Source: Puia dinghuensis (GTDB taxonomy: Bacteria; Bacteroidota; Bacteroidia; Chitinophagales; Chitinophagaceae). Taken from it: 64,000 nt of DNA. The translations under genes were made by a program, and so were the position numbers. The notes beneath the pieces are model-generated. The model made no database searches. It was not told the origin of the DNA and saw only the letters and a list, made by a program, of their open reading frames with translations. Within the stretch, counting starts at the first letter, position 1; each line of letters starts with the position of its first letter. Positions 1-7,232 of this stretch are shown here, piece after piece. The DNA lies in assembly GCF_014642875.1 (NCBI RefSeq), contig NZ_BMJC01000001.1:103271-167270 (forward strand), written 5' to 3'.

Positions 1-432
1 TATGTATACGTCATCACCGGACTTCTGGATGTTGAAATCGATCGTATGCTTGCTATCCCCACCCATCGGTGTTTCGCGGCTTCTCTTCTCTGCATCGAAG
101 CGGTAGAGCTTGATTATAGAGGAAGGGTCCGTCATCGAGCTGAGCTTTATGGCAAACCGGATGTCGCCGCCGGCTTTTAACCGGGCAGGTGAGTGTGGGC
201 CGTTTATTACGAGACTGGCACTGCCGCCGCCGCCGCGAGCACCGATGAAGCCCATTCCCTTCGTTTTCATCTCGCCGGTGGTCTTCTCCAGTAACCGGAG
301 GGTGTCGCCTGGCCAGAAATAAATAATATTTATGAATTCGGGATCGGGGCCTTTTGCCGTGGTAGGGGTCTGCGCCTTTGTTATGGCCGGGAGGGCGGAG
401 ACCAGGAGGGTGAGAAGGAGGAAGGGTTTCAT
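1..432 (-). CDS. Secreted protein of unknown function, N-terminal part
   Basis: The reading frame opens at 432 and runs without a stop off the left edge, so only the first 144 residues are visible. It starts with a clear signal peptide (MKPFLLLTLLVSALPAITKAQ), followed by a segment with a glycine run (ARGGGGSA) and a beta-rich stretch. It starts 11 nt after the end of the upstream outer-membrane barrel gene and in the same direction, so it is probably the last known member of the operon sensor kinase, response regulator, barrel, this protein. I do not recognise the family. A periplasmic or cell-surface location is inferred from the signal peptide alone. Confidence 0.7.
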   Translation of the reverse strand, partial: MKPFLLLTLLVSALPAITKAQTPTTAKGPDPEFINIIYFWPGDTLRLLEKTTGEMKTKGMGFIGARGGGGSASLVINGPHSPARLKAGGDIRFAIKLSSMTDPSSIIKLYRFDAEKRSRETPMGGDSKHTIDFNIQKSGDDVYI

Positions 433-442
433 ATTTTTTAAT

Positions 443-1156
443 TTAAAAGCGCCAGCCGGTGTAGAGCTGGATGACATTATTCTTCGGGTTGATGCTCATG
501 CTGCCGGAACCTGAGCCGCTGCCCGTACCGCCGAAAGAGCTGAAGGCATTCTTGTAGAGGCTGCTGAGGCTGAGGTTGTACCTGGCGCCAATCACCAGTC
601 CGAGGACGGGATGGATCTCCACGCCGCCGACCACTCCATAGTCTATGCGGTTGAAAAAGCTTAGCAAGGAGCCGCCATAGGCGTTGTAGGCGCTGTCGGT
701 GCCCGTGGTATGAGTGGTGCTGTCTGTTTTTGCATTGAGCAGGTAGGCCGTTCGGGCGCCGAGCTGTATCTGGACGTATTTGGTGATGTTGATAGCCATC
801 AACTGCTCGAGGGAGAGATAATTCAGTTTCAGGCTGGAGTTGTTCTGGCCGGTGCTGTAGTCGAAGCCCTGTTGGGAGAAGGCGAGTTCGGTATAGGAGC
901 CCATTAGCTTGCCGGGGGGCGAGAAGAAGATGCCGGCATTGAACCCGGTGTGGCTGCTGGCGTTGATGTCCGAGGCGCTGGTGACGTTGGCAAAGTTGAG
1001 GCCGGCTTTGACCCCAATGCCGATGATGTGATGCTCTTTTTTGGGAGCCTTTTGTTTGGCAGCGGCGGCGGTGCTATCGTAGTGGTACTGGGCGAGGCTG
1101 GTGAGCGGGAGGATGAGGATCGCGATAAGGGCGATATTGCTGGCTTGCTGGCGCAT
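443..1156 (-). CDS. Small outer-membrane beta-barrel protein (PorT/OMP_b-brl_2-like)
   Basis: This 237-residue protein has a signal peptide ending near SLAQ and then a short linker. The mature part is typical of the small Bacteroidota barrels: GIGVKAGLNFANVTSA at the first strand, alternating hydrophobic/polar strands, and a C-terminal GWRF ending in an aromatic residue. A glycine/serine-rich stretch (GGTGSGSGSGSMS) lies in the last external loop. The family inserts in the outer membrane; no transport substrate is known for most members. It lies 57 nt downstream of the response regulator gene and reads in the same direction, so co-transcription with the two-component system is likely. Confidence 0.75.
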   Translation of the reverse strand: MRQQASNIALIAILILPLTSLAQYHYDSTAAAAKQKAPKKEHHIIGIGVKAGLNFANVTSASDINASSHTGFNAGIFFSPPGKLMGSYTELAFSQQGFDYSTGQNNSSLKLNYLSLEQLMAINITKYVQIQLGARTAYLLNAKTDSTTHTTGTDSAYNAYGGSLLSFFNRIDYGVVGGVEIHPVLGLVIGARYNLSLSSLYKNAFSSFGGTGSGSGSGSMSINPKNNVIQLYTGWRF

Positions 1157-1213
1157 GGGGTTTTGTTTTTCCTAAGCTACGGTGGTGCAGTGGGCGGGTC
1201 AATAGAACGAAAG

Positions 1214-1858
1214 TTAGGGCCGGCGGAAGGCTTTGTTGATGGCTTCGGTGCGATTCTGGACATGGAGTTTTTCGTAGATCCGGTGGATGTGCTGGCGGAC
1301 GGTGCTGGTGGAAATGGAGAGCTGATCGGCGATCTCTTTGTACAGGAGCCCATGGGAGAGAAGCTGCAGGATCTCGTTCTCCCGCGAAGAGAGGATGGCG
1401 GTGTCGGGAATAGCGTTCTCTGCCGTTTCTATCGCCTGCTGGCGGAAGGCGCGGACCAATTTCCGGGCGATGTTGGAGCTCATCGGGGAGCCGCCTTCGT
1501 AGAGTTCTTTCAGGGCTTCGATGATGTTGACCAGGCCGGTGTTCTTTAATAAATAACCGGAAGCTCCCGCTTTCAGGGCTTCGAATACCTTTTCATCGTT
1601 TTCGTATACGGTGAACATCATGAATTGGGTGTGGCCGCTTTTGTCTCCGATCTGGCGGATGCATTCGATACCGCTCATGCCCGGGAGGCTGATATCCATT
1701 ATAACGATGTCTGCCTGCAGCCGGGGAATAGCGTCCAAGGCCTCTTCGGCCGTTTTGAAGGTGTCCAGGACGATAAATTCGGGGTTTAGTGCGAGGAAGT
1801 TCTTCAGGCCTTCCCGTACTTCATCGAGGTCTTCCACTATGAGGAGAGTAATGGGCAT
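1214..1858 (-). CDS. NarL/FixJ-family response regulator
   Basis: 214 residues with the standard two-domain layout. Residues 1-120 form a receiver domain with acidic residues near E9/D10, phospho-acceptor Asp55 in IVIMDISLPG, and the switch Lys in the LLKN context. Residues 145-210 form a LuxR-type helix-turn-helix (LSSRENEILQLLSHG...IADQLSISTSTVRQHI). It should be phosphorylated by the histidine kinase encoded 77 nt upstream in the same direction, then bind DNA as a dimer. Its targets are not shown by the sequence; the outer-membrane barrel gene downstream and the divergent esterase gene are the obvious candidates. Confidence 0.93.
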   Translation of the reverse strand: MPITLLIVEDLDEVREGLKNFLALNPEFIVLDTFKTAEEALDAIPRLQADIVIMDISLPGMSGIECIRQIGDKSGHTQFMMFTVYENDEKVFEALKAGASGYLLKNTGLVNIIEALKELYEGGSPMSSNIARKLVRAFRQQAIETAENAIPDTAILSSRENEILQLLSHGLLYKEIADQLSISTSTVRQHIHRIYEKLHVQNRTEAINKAFRRP

Positions 1859-1935
1859 GGTTGAAATTGAAGCTACTGGTAAATGATTGCCGGAACAATA
1901 GTACTAAAGTTATACTATGCGGACCTCCGGCCCGG

Positions 1936-4884
1936 TTACAATGGCACGGAGAGTTCGATGGTTGTACCTTGTTCGCGGAGGATGCGGAGGCTGCCACCCA
2001 GGTCGCCGATGCGTCGCTGCATATTGCTCAGGCCGTTGCAGAAGGGGCGGATGGTATTGGGGTCGAACCCGATGCCATCGTCCGTTATGGTGATGATCAG
2101 CGTCCTGTCCGGATGGGTTATGGTCATCCGGATGCTGACCTGTTCGGCCTGCGCATGTTTGACAATGTTGTGGAGGGCCTCTTTTATGGTGAGGTATACG
2201 TTGCGCCGGAATTCCCCGCTGACAAAACAGGATGGGGAATCAGCCGGGATATCCACCTGGCAGCGGATGCCGGCCTGCAGCAGGTATTCCGCCGCGTAGC
2301 TGCGGGTGTAGGACAAAAGATCGCTGAGCGAGTCATTCCTTTCATTGAGTGCCCAGACGATCTCGCCCATTTTGTCGATCATTTCGTGTGAGTAGCGCCG
2401 GATGCCGGAGATCTCCTCTTCGAAGGGCAGGTGTTGCTGTTTTTTTATCCCGATGGTTTCGCTCAGGAATTTGATGCGGGAGAGGCCGGCGCCCAGGTCG
2501 TCGTGCATGTCTGTCGCAATCCTGGTGCGTTCTTTTTCTATCGCTTGTTTATTTTCCAGGGCGATGCGTTGGACGAGCAATTTTCTACGAATATAAAACC
2601 TGATGAGCAGCAAGAGGATCGCCGCGAGTGCGGTAGCAGCCGCTGTGCGGAACCACCAGGTCTGCCACCAGGGGGGCAGGATGACGAAAGGGTACGCGGC
2701 TGTGAGGTCGGGGTAGTCGCCGGTGAGGAACTGGGCTTTTACTCTAAGCGTATACCGGCCTGGGGCAAGGTTTACCAAGTTGATGGCCGAGCGGTCGGAG
2801 GGAGTGCTCCAATTGAGATTGTTGCTTCCTTCGAGCAGATAGGAATAGCGGGTCTCCGTTTCGTTGATAAAACTGGTGACGCCTATAGAGAATGCGATCG
2901 CATTGTGATCGTAAGGCAGGCGTAAAGTCTTGTCTGTGGTTTCCACCAGATCGTTGCCGCTGAGCACCTGCGAGAAAAGAAGATGGGGCTGATAGCTGTT
3001 CTTTTCCACCGGCGGGGAACCTATTTTCATATAGCCTCCTTTTACCAGGGCCCAGTGTACCCCTTTGGCGGCAGGCAGGATACGGTAAATGCTCTGATAA
3101 TCATCATTGGTATGGGTGATGTCGTCGATGGCGAAGCCGCCATTGCGGGGCCGGATGCGATCCAGCCCTCCGGGGGTGCAGGCCCATACCGTATTGTCGG
3201 GATCACATTGAAGGTAGTTGACGAAATTCTCGGACAGGCCGTTGCTGGCGGTGAGGTGTTTATAGGACAGCAGTCGAAGGCCATCGAAGAACAGGCAGTA
3301 CAGACCGTGGTCCCTTGTCCCTACCCATACCCTTCCTTCGTTGTCTATGGCGATGCAGCGGGGACTCATCACAGGCAACACTTTCAGGTAATCGGCCAGG
3401 ACCCTCAGCGTCGCGCCGGTGTCGGTAGGGAAAAGCCCGAAGACGGTGAGTGCGTTGCTTCGGGTGATGGTCCAGATGCGGTTTTGCTTATCTATGCCGG
3501 CCTGGTCGCTCATAGCGCGAAGGGGATATTGCAGCATCCGGCCTCCCGACCACAAGAGCATTCTATTAGTAACTATCACCAGGTTGCCGCGGTGATCGAA
3601 ACAGCCATAGCCCTCAAGGGAAGCGGTGTCGGTGTGGAGCAGCGACAGGCTGAACAGCCCACCCGGAAGGAAATGCAGGGCAAACAGGTGGTTGTCGCTG
3701 ACGAGGTAGGACCTTTTCCCGATGAAGATGTGGCCTTTGCCGGGAAGTGGGCCCAGTCCATGGAACAGCTGCTGGCGCTCACCTTTTACCAGGAGTATTT
3801 CATGCCGGGCGCCATCGTACAACCAGAGGGAATCGCTGCCGGCATCGGTGTAGAGATCGTTTGCGGTGAAGTCCGGTTTTGGCTGCGTGTAATGGAGAAC
3901 CTGCCGGCTGGCTATTTTTATGATGCCGTTGCGGTCGTTGGCAAACCATACATTGTTCTCTTTATCCTGGAAGATACCACTGGTGTACCCCGGCGGCAGG
4001 CCGGTAGACACGTTGAAGACCTCCTTTTCTCCGGAGGTGTCGAGCTTGATGATGCCATCTTCGGTAGAGAGCCAGAGCGCTGCCGACCGGTCAAAATAGA
4101 AATAACCGGCGTGAAGATCGTTTGCCGCCTGGTAGGGAGGGGGCAGTCTGGCGGTGACGATGCTGCCTTCTTTCAATGCCTCCTTGTCGATGACGCGTAC
4201 CCCTTCGGAGGTGGTGACAAGGATATCGTTGGCGGGTGACTTGACTAAGTAGTAGAAGCGCTGGTCATTTGCGGAGATGATCAGCTTATGCGTATCAAGG
4301 TCGTAGACCAGGAGCGCCGCGTTATGGGGGAAAGCGCCAAGGTAGGGGTCGTTGAGCAGGATCAGTTTCCTGTCCACCTGGACAGCCTGTAGGAAATTGT
4401 GATCTGCTTTTATGGCGGTGCTGTCGCCGGTGAGCACTCTTGCAAACCGGTTGTTCTCATAGCGGAACAGGCCGTCATCGGATATCGCATAGAGATAGCC
4501 ATCGCTACAGCGGAGTATCTGGTTGATCACCGGGTAGAAATTGTCCGCAGTGGTTATATTCCGGATGGTGCCATGTACGAGACAATGCAGGGCGTTGGCG
4601 TTGGGGACGATCCAGAAGGAGTCTTCACCCATTTCCACGATATCGTTGACCAGGCTGGCGGCCAGGCCGTTTTCCGTTGTGTAGTTGATGAAGCGGCTGC
4701 CATCATAGACGCTGAGACCGCCGAAGGTAGAGATGTAGAGGCGTCCCCGGCTGTCCTGGAAAAAGAAGCGGGTGCGGTTGTTGACCAGGCCATCTTTGGG
4801 GGTGTAGCGTTCAAAGAGGTATTGTTGTGCATAGCAACTATGAACAATAAAAAATAAGCAGACGAAAGTTAGCTTTTGCCACAT
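1936..4884 (-). CDS. Two-component sensor histidine kinase with beta-propeller periplasmic sensor
   Basis: 982 residues. An N-terminal signal/anchor (residues 1-19) is followed by Reg_prop-type repeats (for example YTPKDGLVNNRTRFFFQDSRGRLYIST) that form a periplasmic double propeller to about residue 640. Next come a Y_Y_Y domain, one transmembrane helix near 735-755 (WWFRTAAATALAAILLLLI), and a HisKA_3 dimerisation domain with the phosphorylated His794 in DMHDDLGAGLSRI. The C-terminus is an HATPase domain with the N-box (ALHNIVKHA) and G-box (DDGIGFDP). This is a classical kinase, not a hybrid: there is no receiver or AraC domain. Its partner is the NarL-type regulator gene 77 nt downstream. 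The ligand is unknown; related propeller sensors often bind oligosaccharides in the periplasm. Confidence 0.93.
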   Translation of the reverse strand: MWQKLTFVCLFFIVHSCYAQQYLFERYTPKDGLVNNRTRFFFQDSRGRLYISTFGGLSVYDGSRFINYTTENGLAASLVNDIVEMGEDSFWIVPNANALHCLVHGTIRNITTADNFYPVINQILRCSDGYLYAISDDGLFRYENNRFARVLTGDSTAIKADHNFLQAVQVDRKLILLNDPYLGAFPHNAALLVYDLDTHKLIISANDQRFYYLVKSPANDILVTTSEGVRVIDKEALKEGSIVTARLPPPYQAANDLHAGYFYFDRSAALWLSTEDGIIKLDTSGEKEVFNVSTGLPPGYTSGIFQDKENNVWFANDRNGIIKIASRQVLHYTQPKPDFTANDLYTDAGSDSLWLYDGARHEILLVKGERQQLFHGLGPLPGKGHIFIGKRSYLVSDNHLFALHFLPGGLFSLSLLHTDTASLEGYGCFDHRGNLVIVTNRMLLWSGGRMLQYPLRAMSDQAGIDKQNRIWTITRSNALTVFGLFPTDTGATLRVLADYLKVLPVMSPRCIAIDNEGRVWVGTRDHGLYCLFFDGLRLLSYKHLTASNGLSENFVNYLQCDPDNTVWACTPGGLDRIRPRNGGFAIDDITHTNDDYQSIYRILPAAKGVHWALVKGGYMKIGSPPVEKNSYQPHLLFSQVLSGNDLVETTDKTLRLPYDHNAIAFSIGVTSFINETETRYSYLLEGSNNLNWSTPSDRSAINLVNLAPGRYTLRVKAQFLTGDYPDLTAAYPFVILPPWWQTWWFRTAAATALAAILLLLIRFYIRRKLLVQRIALENKQAIEKERTRIATDMHDDLGAGLSRIKFLSETIGIKKQQHLPFEEEISGIRRYSHEMIDKMGEIVWALNERNDSLSDLLSYTRSYAAEYLLQAGIRCQVDIPADSPSCFVSGEFRRNVYLTIKEALHNIVKHAQAEQVSIRMTITHPDRTLIITITDDGIGFDPNTIRPFCNGLSNMQRRIGDLGGSLRILREQGTTIELSVPL

Positions 4885-4966
4885 GCCGGTTGCTTCGGCC
4901 TGAAATTACAAAACGGAGGAATGATTTGCAAGGACGGTTTTTAGCAGCGGAAAAAATGGTAATATT

Positions 4967-6082
4967 ATGGCAAATGGATCAATGATGAAATCGATGTTCT
5001 TTCGACTGGCTGTTGTGAGCAGCCTTGTTTGCCTATCTTTTGTCCGGCAGACTTTTGCAGAGGTGTTGCCGGCACCAGCGCTTCATCCTTTCGGCCGGTG
5101 GCTGCTGACCGATAGCCAGCAGGTGGAGCTGATCGGGAGCGCCGTACATTTTGGATTTCGCTTTTCGGGGAGCGAATGCCGGCTGTATGCCTATTGCAAG
5201 GAACCGGGCGGTCACAATTACCTGCAATACGAGATCGATGGCGTTTACCAGGGTCGGGTCAGGATCGAAGGCGGCAACAGGAAGCCGGTGGTGATAAAGG
5301 CCGCTTCGCCGGGGACACATACGGTATGGGTGTACAAGGCCACGGAAGCGACGACGGGGCCTGTCTTTATCGGGAAGGTCGAGGGACATGGGTTGCAGGC
5401 GTTGCAGGAGCCGGACGCACCGCTGATCGAATTTATCGGCAACAGCATCACCTGCGGGGCATTGGCCGACCCTTCGGAGACACCTTGCGGTACGGGGGTA
5501 TATATTGATCAGCATAATGCCTATTATGCCTACGGTCCACGAGTCGCCCGGGCGTTGAAGGCGAATTATTTTCTGAGCAGTGTAAGCGGCATCGGCATTT
5601 ACCGCACCTGGAACAGCGATAGTCCCTCGATGCCGCAGGTGTATGAGAAGGCCGATCTGATCGAAGGTAGCAGGCGGATGTGGGATTTCAGCCAGTATAA
5701 ACCCGACATTGTCAGTATAGCGCTTGGGACCAACGATCTCAGCAAGGGTGATGGGAAGACGCCGAGGGCGCCTTTTGACAGTGCGACCTTTGTGAATGCG
5801 TATGTGCGTTTTGTCCAGCTGGTGAAGTCGAAATACCCGGCGGCGCAGCTCGTTTTGCTCAGCAGTCCCATGGTGGGCGGGGCGGAGCGGCAGCTGCTGC
5901 AGCATTGTCTTTCCGTAGTGAAAGCAGCGATCGACGCGCAGTATCCTTCCGGCAGGCCGGTGGCGCTTTTCTTTTTCGACCCCATGCAGCCGAGGGGATG
6001 CAGCTATCATCCGAGTGTGGAAGACCATGCGCTGATGGCTGCGCAGCTCGAGCCTTTTTTCAGGAAGCTGCTTAAGGAGTAA
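4967..6082 (+). CDS. SGNH-hydrolase carbohydrate esterase, CE2-like
   Basis: 371 residues with a signal peptide. An N-terminal beta-sandwich (to about residue 140) precedes an SGNH hydrolase domain, the arrangement of carbohydrate esterase family 2, which removes acetyl groups from plant polysaccharides. The catalytic signatures are visible: Ser near 158 in GNSITCG, the GTND block near 254, and the Asp/His pair in YHPSVEDH near 346-352. Several in-frame ATGs lie at the 5' end; the start at 4967 or the later MMKSMFF start gives a proper signal peptide. The gene is divergent from the sensor kinase across 82 nt, so the two may share control. The acetyl-xylan or glucomannan substrate is inferred from the family. 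Confidence 0.82.
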   Translation: MANGSMMKSMFFRLAVVSSLVCLSFVRQTFAEVLPAPALHPFGRWLLTDSQQVELIGSAVHFGFRFSGSECRLYAYCKEPGGHNYLQYEIDGVYQGRVRIEGGNRKPVVIKAASPGTHTVWVYKATEATTGPVFIGKVEGHGLQALQEPDAPLIEFIGNSITCGALADPSETPCGTGVYIDQHNAYYAYGPRVARALKANYFLSSVSGIGIYRTWNSDSPSMPQVYEKADLIEGSRRMWDFSQYKPDIVSIALGTNDLSKGDGKTPRAPFDSATFVNAYVRFVQLVKSKYPAAQLVLLSSPMVGGAERQLLQHCLSVVKAAIDAQYPSGRPVALFFFDPMQPRGCSYHPSVEDHALMAAQLEPFFRKLLKE

Positions 6083-6142
6083 GGGGGTGCGGAATGGGGG
6101 CTGGCGAGCTATCTGATGGCCGAGGTTGGAGAGCTGGTTTGC

Positions 6143-6724
6143 TTATTTTGTATCGTAAAACCGGATGCGGGTGAACTTAAACCCGCCGCCTTCGCCTCTG
6201 CTCAATTGGTATAGCAGGGTACGGGTGCCACCGGTGGGTTTATCTTTGTCGTCACCGGGATTATAGATGGGGAATTGCTGGAGCAGTGTGCCTTCCAGAA
6301 GGCTGAATTTGTCATGGCCCTTATAGCCTTTGTTAATCTTTCCATCGAGCGAAACGTCGGGGAGGAAGCAGGCGACAAGGGATTTATTTGCCTGGGAGAT
6401 GACGGCGTATACCGTTCCAAAGACGGCGTTGGAGTCGGTGTAGATATAGAGCAGCAGATCGGGATAACCGTCGGCGTTGAGGTCGTCGATCTGCGTAGCA
6501 TATAAACGGCCTTTCAACATAGAGTTGATCTCTCTTGCATCGCTTTCCATGCCGATGGGTCTTACGAGGAGAGGATTTTCGGTGATGCTTCGGTTGCGGC
6601 AAGTAACCCGATAGCCGGCTTTACCGATCTTCATGGTGGTGTCGATCTTATTGAAGGTGATCTGGGCATGGGTCGTTAGAAAGAAGAAGCTTCCAAGTAA
6701 TAAAAGAAGGTACTGGCGTTTCAT
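6143..6724 (-). CDS. PliI-family lysozyme inhibitor (I-type)
   Basis: 193 residues with a signal peptide ending at THAQ. The mature sequence resembles the PliI family of periplasmic inhibitors of invertebrate-type lysozyme: a beta-sandwich with RVTCRNRS near the start, IDDLNADGYPDLLLYIYT in the centre, and a long conserved block around DGKINKGYKGHDKFSLLEG and YNPGDDKDKPTGGTR. The acidic DLNADGYPDL resembles a VCBS/FG-GAP calcium loop, which is the main alternative reading. The gene is divergent from 6749, with 24 nt between the start codons. It converges with the esterase gene. The family name is recalled, not searched. Confidence 0.68.
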   Translation of the reverse strand: MKRQYLLLLLGSFFFLTTHAQITFNKIDTTMKIGKAGYRVTCRNRSITENPLLVRPIGMESDAREINSMLKGRLYATQIDDLNADGYPDLLLYIYTDSNAVFGTVYAVISQANKSLVACFLPDVSLDGKINKGYKGHDKFSLLEGTLLQQFPIYNPGDDKDKPTGGTRTLLYQLSRGEGGGFKFTRIRFYDTK

Positions 6725-6748
6725 GCGATAAAGATATATATTTAGCCT

Positions 6749-7201
6749 ATGAAATATACCTATTTATCCCTGTTGTTTGTCATTTGTCTTTTTGCTTCCT
6801 TTAGCCCTCAGCCCGATCGGGGGCTTCGCCTGAATGGCACCTGGAGGCTGGTGTCGGGGACGACGATCACCCACGGGGTGTCTTCGGTGACCGATTACAC
6901 CAAGGAGACAAACATGATCAAAATCATTAATGACACGCATTTTGCCTTTTTGAAACATGATCTGAACCCGCCGAAGGATTCCTCCAATCATTTTGACGCG
7001 GGAGGGGGCAGCTATACGCTAACCGGAAACCAGTATACCGAGCACCTGGATTACTACAGCGACCGTAATTGGGAAGCGAAGACTTTTACCTTCACCGTCA
7101 GCATCAGCAATGACACCCTGATCCAGCAGGGGATGGAGAAAAATGAAAAAGAAAACATCGACCGGGAGATCATCGAGCGGTATGTGCGGGTAGGGAAATG
7201 A
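6749..7201 (+). CDS. Small secreted lipocalin-like protein
   Basis: 150 residues with a signal peptide (MKYTYLSLLFVICLFASFSPQ). The mature part opens with LNGTWRLVSG and continues in regular beta strands (FAFLKHD, GGSYTLTGNQYTE, KTFTFTVSISNDTLIQQG), ending in IERYVRVGK. The opening G-x-W and the strand pattern are those of lipocalin-like or calycin folds, common in Bacteroidota secreted proteins of unknown ligand. It is divergent from the PliI-like gene and converges on the TonB-dependent receptor gene. No specific function can be given. Confidence 0.7.
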   Translation: MKYTYLSLLFVICLFASFSPQPDRGLRLNGTWRLVSGTTITHGVSSVTDYTKETNMIKIINDTHFAFLKHDLNPPKDSSNHFDAGGGSYTLTGNQYTEHLDYYSDRNWEAKTFTFTVSISNDTLIQQGMEKNEKENIDREIIERYVRVGK

Positions 7202-7232
7202 TGCGTCCGGAGGGATGATTATGTTGTCCGGA

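Noticed and set aside
2983..4239. Plus-strand open frame of 418 codons opposite the sensor kinase
   Set aside because: It lies wholly antisense to a kinase gene with complete domains; GC-rich third positions leave long empty frames. No signal peptide or motif.
5033..6028. Minus-strand open frame of 331 codons opposite the CE2-like esterase
   Set aside because: Arginine- and proline-rich low-complexity translation, fully antisense to a gene with catalytic motifs.
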